64,000 nt of DNA from Chimonanthus salicifolius. Taxonomy: Eukaryota; Streptophyta; Magnoliopsida; Laurales; Calycanthaceae. Position numbers and translations under genes: made by a program. Below are positions 25,640-37,116 of the stretch, piece after piece. The number at the start of each line of letters is the position of its first letter. The stretch's first letter is position 1. Under the pieces are notes generated by a model. The model was not told the origin of the DNA and ran no database searches. It worked only from the letters and a program-made list of their open reading frames with translations. The stretch is from NCBI GenBank assembly GCA_013350335.1, contig CM023540.1:49396552-49460551 (forward strand). Direction: 5' to 3'.

Positions 25640-27199
25640 TGTCACGCCTTGACCCGAAAGGTGGGCCCGGAATGCGATTGATTTTTTTTTTTAAAAAAAA
25701 AACCTAACTCAAGCATTCTAACTGGACTGGATCAACAGTTGGGCCCAAAGGTCACACATGATCCCAACATGTGGACTCAAACAAACACCATAAGTCTACC
25801 CAACGTAAACACAATCAATACAACATAACATGATCATATAAATCCAACCATTGATTTATCATTTCAAAACATATCAGAGTGACTACAGAAACATAGTAGT
25901 CTCAATAGAGAATATTGATACAAATTAAGTACCACACCTGGTACTTTACAAAAACAAGAGGTTCCAAGAACCAGAAAGCAAAGATAAGGGTATTCACCTC
26001 AGTGGGAATCCCAAAACATCGCCGCAGCTTATCCACCCTAAGCTTAAAATAGAGAGTTCTCCTCCTCAGGTTCATCTCCTAAAAGGTGAGTGGGGTGAGC
26101 TAACTAGCCCAGTGAAGGAAATATAACAGTGCAGTTTAAGTAAATAACAGGTTAGCACAATAATCAACAGTTGCAATAATATCACATGCTTGATAATAAA
26201 ATTCACAATATCAAGTAAAGTCTCATCATCATTTCCATCATTCTTCCATTACTGCTATCATCCAACGTAACGCCTACCTACTACCACTGAGACCATTATA
26301 TTAAGTCTCGACACGGTCGAAATACATCCTTACAAGTACATCTCTGGCTCTACCTATAGCCGATACTGACACCCTCAAGTCAGCAACTATCGACACCTAT
26401 GGTCCAGTAGATGTAAACCATCTCCCATATGTCCGATATTGGTTCAATAGTCAAGCCATGTGAAGCAGTCTTACATATTTCATATGATCAACATCATAGC
26501 ATTCATAAGCATCATAAGCACTCTTACCATAGTGCATCATGTCTAGGCACATGAGTGGGTTCATCAAATCTGAAACCACTCATTGCTAAAGACACATCTT
26601 AGAAATAAACCTTGTTTACATCTTACTGTAAAGTTAAGTTCCTTCACTGTATATGTGTAGTTTCGTGGTCTCTGTTCAAACAAACAGACAAGTGCACAAT
26701 TCAATACATATAATATCAAATACATACACACAAGTAGTATTTCGAAATTATACTTGTTTTCCCAAAAATATCCAAGGTACACGGAATTGAGTGTCCTACT
26801 TGGTTTCTAACCTTTTTAAATTATCATAATCCACAATATAGAGATAAGAAGGTACTTAGTCCAAAACTCATATTGTCTTCTGGGCATTGACCAGATTGAC
26901 TTATTGAGTTAGGTCTAGATTCCTCAGGTCACTTCTCAGTTGTCTTCTGGATAGGACCAAATCTGACATTTTGAGTAAGGCCTCGAGGTCACTTAGTGCC
27001 CGACAAATATAGCGTCGGCCTGGAAGTGAGATCACTCAGTGCCCGACCAATAGAGTCTGCCTGGAAGTGAATACCATAGTATATACACTATAGTAAAAAG
27101 AGAAGAGGGTTAGCTACCCATTTTAATTAACAATGGGGTATTAACATCACATCAATCAATTAGCCATTATACAAGATCATTTTACACTTCAAAAACTAG

Positions 27200-27560
27200 G
27201 TCCCTCTGAACATGCCTCAGAACCAGGTACTGTGGCTTCGGATCATCCGAACCACTGCCTACACTAGCCACTGACCTCGGATCATGGGTCTGTACTTCGG
27301 ATCCTCTAAAGATCGGGTCTCGGATCATCCGAAATCCATCCGAACCGAAAAATAGAGAAAATCAGGTCTCGGTAGGGTCTGGTGTCTCGGAACATCTCGA
27401 GTGAGGTTCGGAACGTCCGAGTTGGGTTCGGTCCTTCCGAGCTCTGCTCGGAACATCCGGTTGAGCCGAGCTAGCCTCGGGCGTTACTGGGCTTCATGGT
27501 GAAGCTCAGTAACGTCCGAGGGGTGCTCTCGGACCATCCGAAGATCGACTCTCAGACCTT
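27200..27560. repeat. Cluster of tcgg..ccga half-palindromes in the LTR
   Basis: Roughly 15 copies of tcggannntccga-type motifs in 360 bases, repeated in the other LTR at 39270-39620. They lie upstream (in sense) of neither TATA nor leader but downstream, in the transcribed part. Confidence 0.6.
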
Positions 27561-28068
27561 TCGAGAGTCGTCTTCCTCCACTATCTGTAACAGCAGATAG
27601 TGACGGCAAACACACAGTGAAATGCGAATCCAGAAACAGAGGGTTTCCCGGACTCGGTTTCACATCTAGCCTGTCCGATCGACTCCTCTGGGAGCCCTCT
27701 TTCCATAGGGAATAGTTTAAGGTCTTAAAACTCAGTAGGCCATGAGATCTTAATCCCAAAAGCCCACTGATAGACTAAAAATCAAGATTTTCTTAAAACT
27801 TTGAAATGGTTTTTCTTGCTCAAAACTAAATCAAAATCGGTTTTACATGATTCTAAACCACCTAGAATTTGAAAAAGGAACACAGTGGTTACCTTCACTG
27901 GAGTTCCTAGGTTGAAAAACTGGATTTTGGAAAAGCTTCCCTTCTAAGCTTACGGTAACCGAGAAAATTAGAGAAGGGTGATGGCTGGGTTTGGTCTGCG
28001 GATCAGAGAGCTGAGAGGGAGAGAAAGATATGAAGTTGCTGGGAGTTAGAACTGTAGAGAAGGGTTCA

Positions 28069-28075
28069 TTTTATA
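28069..28075 (-). promoter_or_regulatory. TATA box, Tekay 3' LTR
   Basis: The minus strand reads ctataaaatgaacccttc. The same box is at 40131-40137 in the 5' LTR. Confidence 0.7.
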
Positions 28076-28864
28076 GAAAATCTGCCAGGAAGAAGGGACC
28101 GGTTAGCCACTGCATGCGGCTGCATTCAGCGGCAGCTAACATTCCAAACAGTAACGATAGTGTTTAGTTTGGTTGCAGATTAGTCCCTCTCATTTTCCCT
28201 AATTTGCAAATAAGTCTAGTTTTAATTAAAAAACCTGATTTTAGACTAAAAGCATGATTTTAAAAACTCAAAATCTTAATCCAACCTTACAGATAAGTTG
28301 GGTTTTGAAAATCTTAATCTTTCTAAAAATTTTGGGATTTAAAACTCACTAAAAGCCATTGATTTAAATCAAAATCACAATTTAACACTATTTACTTAAT
28401 TAAACAAATGTTAAATAAAACAATTTAGAGATCTCAGTTTGGGGTGACAAAGAATAACTAGACCATACTTAAATGGTCTATCACAAAATACTAGTTTCGA
28501 AATTTATCTCATCTCCAAAATCTTTTAAAATAATTATTACTCCCTCTCGGCGTTTTAACGGGCGGTTTTAAATACCATTTTCTGAAAATAAAATTATTTT
28601 AAAGTCAGAAATACAAATCCTTTATTAAGGAGAACATTATTATTCAATAAAAATCACATAATAACATAATTTACAAAATAATAACAAGAAGCGGTAAATT
28701 ACCAAAATGCCCCTCCAGCTGGACGAGCTGGATCACTGAGCTTTCGAGCTCGGATTGGGCCTCACCTGGGCTTTCCTCAAAGCCCTAACTGCAATTTTCG
28801 AGATTAATCAGTTAAACAAGATTTATTAAGCTAAACTACGCCAAATTTGGGTCAGGGTATTACA

Positions 28865-28880
28865 TCCTACCCCCTAAAAG
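28865..28880 (-). other. Polypurine tract of the Tekay-like element
   Basis: The minus strand reads cttttagggggtagga immediately before the 3' LTR start TGTAATACC, the expected position of the plus-strand primer. Confidence 0.85.
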
Positions 28881-28951
28881 AAATTTCATCCCGAAATTTA
28901 AAACAAACTCTTACCTGTTTGGCCTGTAAACAAGACAAGGGTACAACTTTC

Positions 28952-29353
28952 TCATCGTCGATTTAGGTTCCCACGTCTCATGTTGCACGTCGCGTGTTGC
29001 CACAACACTCGTACTAGAGGTATAGATTTCCTCCTGAACTCTTGAGTCCGGTGTCCTTGAATCTTGACTAGTACTTCTTCAAAAGTTAGGTCTTCTGAGA
29101 CTTCAATATCTTCAAAACTTATCACATGAGACGAATCAGGCTCATACTTCCTTAACATAGACACGTGGAATGTACTATGCACTCTATCCAAAGCTTGAGG
29201 AAGATCCAACTGATAGGCCACTTCTCCTATCCTCTTTAAGATCTCAAAGGATCCAATATATCGATGTGATAGTTTTCCCTTGTGCCGAACCGCTGCACTC
29301 CTATGACGTGGTGCCGCACATAAGAAAACTCGGTCGCCAACTGCAAACTCCAA
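28952..29353 (-). CDS. Integrase C-terminus with chromodomain (fragment)
   Basis: A 133-codon open stretch. Residues 1-50 are the GPY/F-like integrase C-terminal module (..VGDRVFLCAAPRH.., ..GKLSHRYIGSFEILKRIGEVAYQLDLP..). Residues 55-75 read LDRVHSTFHVSMLRKY. Residues 85-125 are the chromodomain (..LTFEEVLVKIQGHRTQEFRRKSIPLVRVLW..), which in this family directs integration to heterochromatin through modified histone H3. The final aromatic and acidic part (usually EATWE) is frame-shifted into ..HATCNMRR... This domain identifies the element as a chromovirus. Confidence 0.9.
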   Translation of the reverse strand: MEFAVGDRVFLCAAPRHRSAAVRHKGKLSHRYIGSFEILKRIGEVAYQLDLPQALDRVHSTFHVSMLRKYEPDSSHVISFEDIEVSEDLTFEEVLVKIQGHRTQEFRRKSIPLVRVLWQHATCNMRRGNLNRR

Positions 29354-29952
29354 AGGTCGTCGCCTTTTGTCAGCATAACTCTTTTGTCTGCTCTGGGCTG
29401 TCTTGAGGCACTATTTGATCACTTCAACTTGTTCTGATGTCTCACGCACTAGGTCAGGTCCTAGCATGCGCTTTATCTCCTACCTCTATCCAACAAAGAG
29501 ATGACCTGCAAGGTCTGCCATAGAGAGTCTCGTAGGGATACCATCTGCACACTAGAGTGATGATTGTTATTGTAGACAAACTCGATCAAAGGCAAGTGAT
29601 CTTCTCAACTACCCTGCATGTCCATTACACAAGCTCTTAGCATATCCTCTAAGGTTTGAATGGTTCCCTCTGACTGACCATCCGTCTGAGGGTGAAAAGC
29701 AGTGTTGAAGCACAGCTTAGTCCCCAACTCTTCTTGCAATGCCAAAACCTTGATACAAACCTCGGATCTCTATCAGATACAATGGATACAGCACTCCATG
29801 CAATCTGACTACCTCCTTTAAATACAATCTACTAAGAGTAGCCAAAGAATTCGTCTTCTTGATCGGCAGAAAGTGAGCTGACTTCGTCAACCGATCGACT
29901 ATTACCCAAATAGTATCGTTCTTCTTAGGAGACTTCGGGAATCCAGTTACAA
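29354..29952 (-). pseudogene. Integrase core, second part (frame-broken)
   Basis: Minus-strand readings give ..TGFPKSPKKNDTIW.. with ..VDRLTKSAHFLP.. at 29952-29870, and, one frameshift later, the second catalytic aspartate region ..SIVSDRDPRF.. near 29790-29750. It continues, beyond a 3.57-kb insertion, the integrase start at 33525-33868. Confidence 0.85.
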
Positions 29953-30448
29953 TGCAATACCTCAGATTTTCAAATTAATATTTTATATGAAAATTATCCA
30001 TTTTCCCTATTGGATCTTATATGGATAAGGAATTGGGCCATGACCCAATTAGGACCCAATTAAATTGTGGAATTGGTCTTATTAAAATTCAAATGGGTTG
30101 AATTATCTTAGTAATGTATTATGTCCAAGAATTAATTAAAAGATTTGGACATGGCCGAACATTGGTTTTGAATATCCAAGGAGATGTTTAAAAATCAAAT
30201 AAGGATTTCTTTGGCCGTGTATAGAGATATTTCATATCTACATTATGCGCATAAGATAATTTAAAAGGGTATGTATTTGGTCTAAAAATTAAATAAGGAA
30301 GATGTCTAACTAAATAGACATTGCATGGCCGTGTATGACACTTCCAAAGAAGGGAGGTCAGTAATTGCTAATCTAAGCAATGAGGCCTCACGGCATTGCC
30401 ATCTATGGCAATGAATAAAAATACTACAAGGGCGCACGCCTAAGGGGT

Positions 30449-30474
30449 GGGGGGGGGGGGGGGGGGGGGGGGGG
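30449..30474. repeat. G homopolymer (about 26 G)
   Basis: An uninterrupted G-run within the solo LTR. Length is uncertain because of possible sequencing slippage. Confidence 0.85.
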
Positions 30475-30754
30475 CAAGGTTTATTTTAAGTGCCTTCTAA
30501 ATATGGGACTAAGGAAAGCTTAATAAAAGGAGAGACCCAAGGGGGTACACGGTTTAACAATCCCATAGCCGAACCCTCTCTATCTCTCTCTCAATCTCTC
30601 ATTCTCGGCAAAGAGCAAGAGAAGAAAAGGCAGCAACAAGAAGGTGTTCTTGGTTGGAGAAAAATTAAAAAGAAGGGAGAAAGATTAGAAGAGCAAGGAA
30701 TTGAAAAGAGGTTAGTATCTTAATGCAATAATTTTATTTTTGAAACAAAAAGAA

Positions 30755-32236
30755 CCATAGGGTTCGGCTATGGTGTTTGACCGAACCCCATGGAGGAAGA
30801 TAGGAGATGAATTTTAATGATTTAAATGGAGAGAAAGAACCATAGGGTTCGGCCTTAGTGCATGGCCGAACCCCATGGAAAGATTTGAATTATTTGTTGG
30901 ATTTTAAGAATGAAAACCATGGAGATTGTTAAATAAGTTTTTGGTGTAAATGATATGTGAATTTGAATGGATTAAATGGGAGATCCATGATTGATTAATG
31001 GAGACATAAATAGGGATGTGGGTCGGCCATGGCATGGCCGAACCATGGTTGTTTTATGGCAAAGACATTGATCAAAAGTAATGAAAAAAAAAAAAAGGGT
31101 GAGGTTCGGCCATGGTGTATGGCCGAACCCCACCAAATATTTTATGCATTGGTGTTTGATTTAATGGATTTAACTTATGGTCAAAGATCATGAACCATAG
31201 GGTTCAGGCCATGGTGTATGGCCGAAACCCCATTGGGTAGTTTTTGCAATGGTAGATGGATTTGGAATGGAGATTAAAATAGGAAACTATCTAATTAAGG
31301 AAAGGGGTTGCTAAACTTAGAAAGCTTCCAATTATGGAGGACGTTTGCTAAATTTAGAAAGCTTCCATTTATGGAAGGAGTGCCTGACATTTGGAAAGCT
31401 TCCATTTATGGAAAGAGGTTGCTAAAATTAGAAGTTGCCTAATTATAGAAACCTTCCAAATATGGAAAGGTGGAGGTTAATTATGGAAACCTTCCAATTA
31501 TGGAAGGGTGGAGATTATTTTGGATTCATCTAATTATGAGAAGAAATATGAATGGAAAAAAATTGGACATCATGGACCCCATGATTTAAATCTATGGTCT
31601 AGGTTTATGTGTAATTGAATCAAGGGGGATGGATGGTATGAATTTAATGTGATGATTGGACTAAGGGGAAGACATGAACCTAAGCTAGTGGCAAAATGGT
31701 AAATATCGCTTAAATTGAAAGATCATGGGTTCGGCCATGATGTATGGCCGAACCCCATGAGGTGTATTTTATGGACATGATTTGGTTAATGGATTAAAAC
31801 AAGGTTTAATTATGGTAGATTTAAATGAATGAGGGAACCGATGACATTTTTGTGAATATGTGAAAAATATGGAAACTTAGGCATCATGGGTTCGGCCATG
31901 TCTATGGCCGAACCTCATAAATCAAATTTATGGTGTATGTTAATGATTGTAATATTGAAAGGATTGGATTTTGGTTATGTAAGCCATGGATGGCAAAGGT
32001 GTAATTATATGCCAAAATGGAGAATCATGGGTTCAGGCCATGGTGTATGGCCGAACCCCATGAGGCTTATTTTTTTTGGACTATGTGTTTGGTTTGTTTT
32101 CGAACATAAGTCTTATGGATTATTTCGAACTTAAGCAAAGAAAAAGGGATATGGTTATGATCAATGGCATTATTGTAATTATGGACAAAAATAGTAGACC
32201 ATGGGTTCGGCCATAGTTTATGGCCGAATCCCATGG
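30755..32236. repeat. Nine dispersed hairpin-forming repeats in the solo LTR
   Basis: Units of about 30-40 bases have the core gggttcggccatgg-tgta-tggccgaacccc, whose arms are complementary. They lie at 30755-30793, 30838-30878, 31020-31048, 31102-31134, 31196-31233, 31725-31760, 31884-31918, 32026-32064 and 32199-32236. Spacing is irregular (50-500 bases). Arm mismatches differ between units, but both arms are mostly kept. Confidence 0.85.
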
Positions 32237-32559
32237 GCTTTTGTTTATCGACATAGAACTTTCGAAAATCAAGTGGGACTTGGTTTTGATTTATATTATC
32301 TTATAAAGTAACGGGATCTCGCAAGCGGTGTGCGATCGATGATCGATTTTTGGACGAAAGACGCAAGGACACGTTAGCGGTCTTTGGTAGGATTCCACCT
32401 CTTTGAAACCATGGGCTTATGTACATTGCTTTTATTTGATTTATGATGTTTATGTTGCAAAAATGATATGTTTCAAATTTGAGATTTTAAATGCTATGGT
32501 TTATTTTATTGCATAGCATGTTGACATTTGCATCTCATGCATGGCATGGGAGGGATGAC

Positions 32560-32760
32560 AGGTAACCGGAGCCCACACTCCGTCGAAAAGTCCGTAAGGC
32601 AATTGTGGGGCCTGCCTTGGTGATGAGAATCCCACCAGGAGGATTACCTTCATGAGGAGAATTCCATCAAAAGGATACTGTGTAACCGGAGCCCACACTC
32701 CATCGAGACGTCCGTAAGGCATCTGTGGGGCATACCTGATGAGGAGAATTCCATCAGGTG
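32560..32760. repeat. Direct repeat of about 120 bp (ggagcccacactccgtcga)
   Basis: Two units starting at 32563 and 32683 share 'aaccggagcccacactcc' and 'gtccgtaaggca', each followed by gaggagaattccatca-like text. Confidence 0.8.
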
Positions 32761-33524
32761 GATACCATGTGCTTGCGATGGGTGTGACTCATTGCATATG
32801 ATAGCATGACATGACATTGAATCGGCATGATTATGATTTTATTTATCATGCAAGGTTTTGGTTTTATCGATATGATTGGATCTCTGTTATCATACCCTGT
32901 TTTGGATACCATGTTTTATAAGTATATTATGATTTATTAACCCTAATTTTGATATATGTTATATTTGGATTTTTGGTACTAACCCATGTGTTAGCCTTAA
33001 CTGGAATACCTACTTGGGCGCGTTGTTCTAACGCCCTACTTCTACCCTGTAGTGAATGATGCAGGAAATGAGGAAAATGGGGAACGCAAGGAAGGCCAGG
33101 CATAGGAGCTTGGATGATTTGTTTTACATGTTTTGAATAAAGATACTCATGAACTTGTATTTAGAGTATCCAGAATTTGGAATGTAATAACTTAGATATT
33201 TTGCTATGGTTGGATGTTAATGGATTTTATTTGGATAATGGTTAGTGTAATTATTTGACTATGTACTTTGCTATTAATGGAAGAGAACTTGGTTCTATTT
33301 TATTCGGCAATGGTGATGTATTCTGCATGTGCATGGTATTGCTATGTGTGAACTATTTTCTTGGACTTGGTCCATACACACATAGGCTTGGCCAGTTAAG
33401 GGTCAGACTTTGGAAGTTCGGACTTAGCTCGCGTCGTGACATTCCGCTATTGCTCATACTCTGATATTTAAAAAAAAAAATAGACGTTGATTTCGATGCG
33501 AGAATGGCGGGGTGTTACATACAA

Positions 33525-33868
33525 AATCCATCGTGATATGCTCCCACTTCCATTCAGCCACTTCTAAAGGTTGCATCTTTCCACCAAGTCGTTGATGTTC
33601 CGCTTTCACTTGTTGACAAGTTAAGCACTTTGACACAAAATTTGCTACCTCTCGCTTCATACCTTTCACCAAAACAGTCGCCGCAAGTCACAATACATCT
33701 CGTACCACCAGGATGCACCGCAAAGCAAGAACGATGAAAGTGATCAAGCACCTTCCTCCTGCACTCGTCTGACTTTGGTACAAAAAGTGTATTTTTGAAA
33801 GTAAGACTTCCGTCCGCTTTGATCTTCCAATCTCCCAGAGTCGCTCCTCCTGAAAGCTGAGTCGCCAA
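33525..33868 (-). pseudogene. Integrase N-terminal zinc region and first core part
   Basis: Minus-strand frames 33554-33868 and 33454-33672 give ..VLDHFHRSCFAVHPGG.. (first histidines of the HHCC zinc motif), then ..KGMKREVANFVSKCLTCQQVKAEHQR.. (CxxC half) and ..WKWEHITMDFV.. with the first catalytic aspartate. The frame then runs into the solo LTR. A frameshift separates the two zinc-motif halves. Confidence 0.88.
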
Positions 33869-35265
33869 CTCCTTCTCTTCTAGGTGTCACTGTTGTCCTT
33901 CCAACACTAATCTAACTACCTCGGGTTGCAGAACCAAACTATGGATTCTCGCTGACCTGCTTCCTTCGATCAGCTCCAGATCGTACTCGGACAGAACTTC
34001 TAACATCTTCCACTGCAAGGATACCATCCTCGCCACAGTTGCTGTGAGACTTCCTACTCAAGGCATCGACCACTACGTTGGCTTTCCCTGGGTGATAAGA
34101 GAGACTGAAGTCATAATCTCTCAGGTACTCCATCCATCTACGCTGCCTTCATATTCAAGTCTTTCTGAGTGAAGATATACTTGAGACTATGGTGATCAGA
34201 AAACACATTGAACTTCTCACCATATAAGTAATTTTTCCACAACTATAACGAGACTACTACGGTTGCCAACTCCAAATCATGAGTCGGGTAGTTCTACTCA
34301 TGTCCCTTCAATTGCCTGGAACCATAAGCTACTATTTTCCCCTCTTGCATCAGCACACAATCCAAATCAAACTTGGACGCGTCACAATACACATCGTAAC
34401 CTCGTCCTTGCTCGGGTATCACCAATATTGGAGACGTCGTCAACTTCTCCTTCAGCTCCTGGAATGCTCTTTCACAAGCTTCGTTCCACTCGAACTTGAC
34501 GTTCTTCCTCGTCAGCTGAGTCATCAGCATTGCGACCTGAGAGAAGTGCAGGATAAACTTTCGGTAATATCCTACTAATCCCAGAAAGCTCCGAATCTCT
34601 AACACGTTCTTGGGACTCTCCCAAGTCTTCACGGTTTCTACCTTCGCTGGATCTACCGAGATTCCTCTTGGAGACACCACATGCCCTAGAAACTGCACTT
34701 GAGTCAACCAAAACTCACACTTGCTCAGCTTAACGAACAGCTGATGCTCTCGAAGAGTCTGAAGAACAATCCGCAAATGACGCTCGTGCTCCTCCTCTGA
34801 CGACGAAAAGATCAAGATATAGTCAATGAAGACTATCACGAACTCTCACAGATACGGTCGAAACACGCAATTCATCAAATCCATAAACATGGCTGGCGCG
34901 TTCGTCAAACCGAAAGGCATCACGACAAACTCGTACAAACCATACTGCGTCCGAAAAGCAGTCTTAGGAATGTCTTCCTCTCGAATCCGCAACTGATGGT
35001 AACCATACCTCAAATCGATTTTTCGAAAAGCACTTCGATCCCCTCAAAACATTAAAGAGGTCGTCTATTCTAGGCAACAGGATACTTATTCTTAATAGTT
35101 ACCTGGTTAAGCCGCCGGTAATCTATACACATCCTCATCGAATCCATCCTTCTTTTTGACAAAGAGAGCAGGTGCGCCCCACAGCCAGTTGCTCTGACGG
35201 ATAAAACCAAGTCTAAGAAGCTTATCTCTCGGCGTCCCTGGCTGTTAGGTCTATAACAAACTCTA
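33869..35265 (-). pseudogene. Gypsy RT and RNase H remnant
   Basis: In minus-strand order: broken RT (35265-34840, with ..[17 protein letters not shown].. near 34920), an open stretch 34839-34294 with RT thumb and RNase H start (..[16 protein letters not shown].., ..[10 protein letters not shown].., ..[13 protein letters not shown]..), and RNase H end at 34133-33939 (..[16 protein letters not shown]..). The active-site box reads FIDYIL instead of FIDDIL, so the second catalytic aspartate is lost. The element cannot copy itself. Confidence 0.92.
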
Positions 35266-35269
35266 TCTC

Positions 35270-36066
35270 TCAGCGTGGAAGTAGCCCAGCTAACTGGTCA
35301 GGAAACACATCTATAAACTCACACACCACCCGAGGAGTAAGAGATCCTACACCACCTACATCTTCCCAAACCATGCTCACCACCACACTACCAGGATACA
35401 CCCTAAGGCTAGAGAAAGTGACTCTCATCTTTTCATAGGGTACCAACTTCTCCATAAACCTCTCACCGGTTGAGGAGACCCCACGAATTCTCCTCTGAGA
35501 GCAGTCTATCAAGACCTCAAAACAGACAACCAATCCATACCAAGGATGATGTTAAAGTCCTTCATTTCCAAAACTAGAAAATCATAGGACAACTCCACTC
35601 CGCTAATCTCCAAAACACAAGATCTACACTCTTGGTTCACCGAAGCCTTCTTACCCAAGAGTGATACTACCATTAGTAGGTTAGCTACTTCTACCGGTTG
35701 CAAACTCAATCTATCACAACAAACTCTAGAAATAAAGGAATGCGAAGTACCGGTATCAAAAAGCACTCGAGCCAAACGGCTAAAAAGATTAAGGGTACCT
35801 TCCATCACCGCATTCTCCATTTGCTCTTCTTTCTGAGTCCCAATCGTGTAAACTCTCCCTTGAAGATGCCCCTGTCCTCTCCCCTGACCGTTCCTTGGTG
35901 GTCCGTTCCTCGGTGCCATCGAGCCTCTAGAGGTCTGCTGAGAACCTCGACCGACAGACGGTTGTGCCACAGAGAAAGAAACTCCTACTCCTTGAGAAGG
36001 TGCAACTTTGCCGAGATAAGGGCAGTCCTTAAACAGGTGCCCGGTCTGCTTGCAGTGATAGCACAC
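35270..36066 (-). pseudogene. Gag zinc knuckle, protease and start of RT
   Basis: The frame at 35509-36066 begins with a CCHC knuckle CYHCKQTGHLFKDC, runs through a Gly/Arg/Gln-rich linker, then the protease with ..VLFDTGTSHSFIS.. (active-site aspartate around residue 104) and ..IILGMDWL.. near the end. Frame 35270-35533 continues towards RT. Just upstream (36140-36090) a second knuckle CYTCNQLGHTSKFF has lost its last cysteine and is followed by a stop. Confidence 0.9.
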
Positions 36067-36916
36067 CTTCTCTCCTCCTGACTAGAAGAACTTAGAAGTA
36101 TGCCCAAGCTGGTTGCAGGTGTAGCACACAACTTGCCAGGAGTCAGACTAACTCGACTGACCTGCACTATGCTGGCTCTTCTTGAAGAAATGCCTCTTTT
36201 GGTTAAGCTTGGCCTTCTTGTTGGAAGAAGGTTTCTGAGAGTTTTCGACGCTCCGGTTGATGGAGTCCACTGCCTCTACCTTCGAAGCTTGATCGATGAT
36301 CTCCTCCAAGGTGTCGAAGACTAGGCCGGCCACTTGCCGCTGCAGAAACGGTCGGAGTCCATTCTCAAAGTGCTGGATCCACAGTACAAACTGCATCAGG
36401 TCGATGAAGCGCATGGCATACTGTGCCACAGAGTCGGAACCTTGTAGAATGTTCAGGAATTCCCTCTTCCTCACCTCCTACACGGTCTTCGGAAAGTAAC
36501 GGGCCAGAAAGGCTGCAGAGAACTCCTCCCAAGTCATTGGCTCGTGGTTACGAACCAAGTTCTTTGCTTCCCACCATTCGTAGGCGTTTCCTTCCAACTG
36601 GTACGCCGCCAAGGTCACTCGTAAGTCATCAGCAATAAGCGAGGGTATTAAGGATCCTGCTAATCTGGGTCAGCCAGTTCCTCGCAGCACTAGAGTCTTC
36701 TATCCCCGAGAAACTTGTCGGGTTCAGTCGCTTGAACTCCTTAAAAGCCGAGGTGGCTCTCTCCTCTGGTGTTCAGATTAGCGGGCGTCGCATGTTTTCA
36801 GCTATCTGCTGAAATGCTTCAACTACGGCTCGAATGGTTTCATTGGGTAAGTCGCGGGGTGGAAGACCAGTCCTCCTCCCATGGTAATTGGTTCCGTTAG
36901 CATTTGGTCCTGACAT
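36067..36916 (-). pseudogene. Gag of the Tekay-like element
   Basis: The likely start ATG is at 36916, opening with MSGPNANGTNYHGRRTG. It meets a stop after about 48 codons (..ENMRRPLI). The capsid-like part is open again at 36474-36148 (..REFLNILQGSDSVAQYAMRF.., ..GLRPFLQRQVAGLVFDTLEEI..), which matches the retrotransposon gag domain, and is followed by a basic Ser/Lys stretch leading to the zinc knuckles. At least two frameshifts separate these pieces. Confidence 0.85.
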
Positions 36917-37116
36917 TTATTATTTACACTTGTGATTATCATTAACCATTTTAAGAGATTCAAGACAAATCACATAAGTTTGTAAAAATTCATTAGAGTT
37001 CATTCAAATTCAATACAAGTACAAGGGTTAGTAGGGTATGAAAACCCTTCAAAACAACAAAACAATATTCAACCCTTACAAAACAAAATCTCCCTGATAC
37101 CCCGACAAACCTTAAT

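Larger units (their letters stand above)
25640..28864 (-). repeat. 3' LTR of the Tekay-like element
   Basis: 3225 bp, TGTCACGCC to GGGTATTACA. Aligns with 37726-40921 with scattered substitutions and small indels. A minus-strand TATA box is at 28069-28075. The 27200-27560 block is dense in tcggaacntccgag inverted motifs. Confidence 0.92.
29953..33519 (+). mobile_element. Solo LTR with hairpin array, TSD TACAA
   Basis: 3567 bp from TGCAATACC to GCGGGGTGTTACA, inserted in the integrase gene between the codons for DFV and TGFP. The flanks tacaa at 29948-29952 and 33520-33524 are identical. It is probably plus-strand in sense: a leader-like pyrimidine-rich stretch is at 30570-30610, and an A-run and terminal gcgggg motif are at the right. 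It contains a 26-G run (30449-30474), nine hairpin units (30755-32236) and a direct repeat (32560-32760). The 77-codon frame at 30490-30723 has no recognisable domain. Confidence 0.88.
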
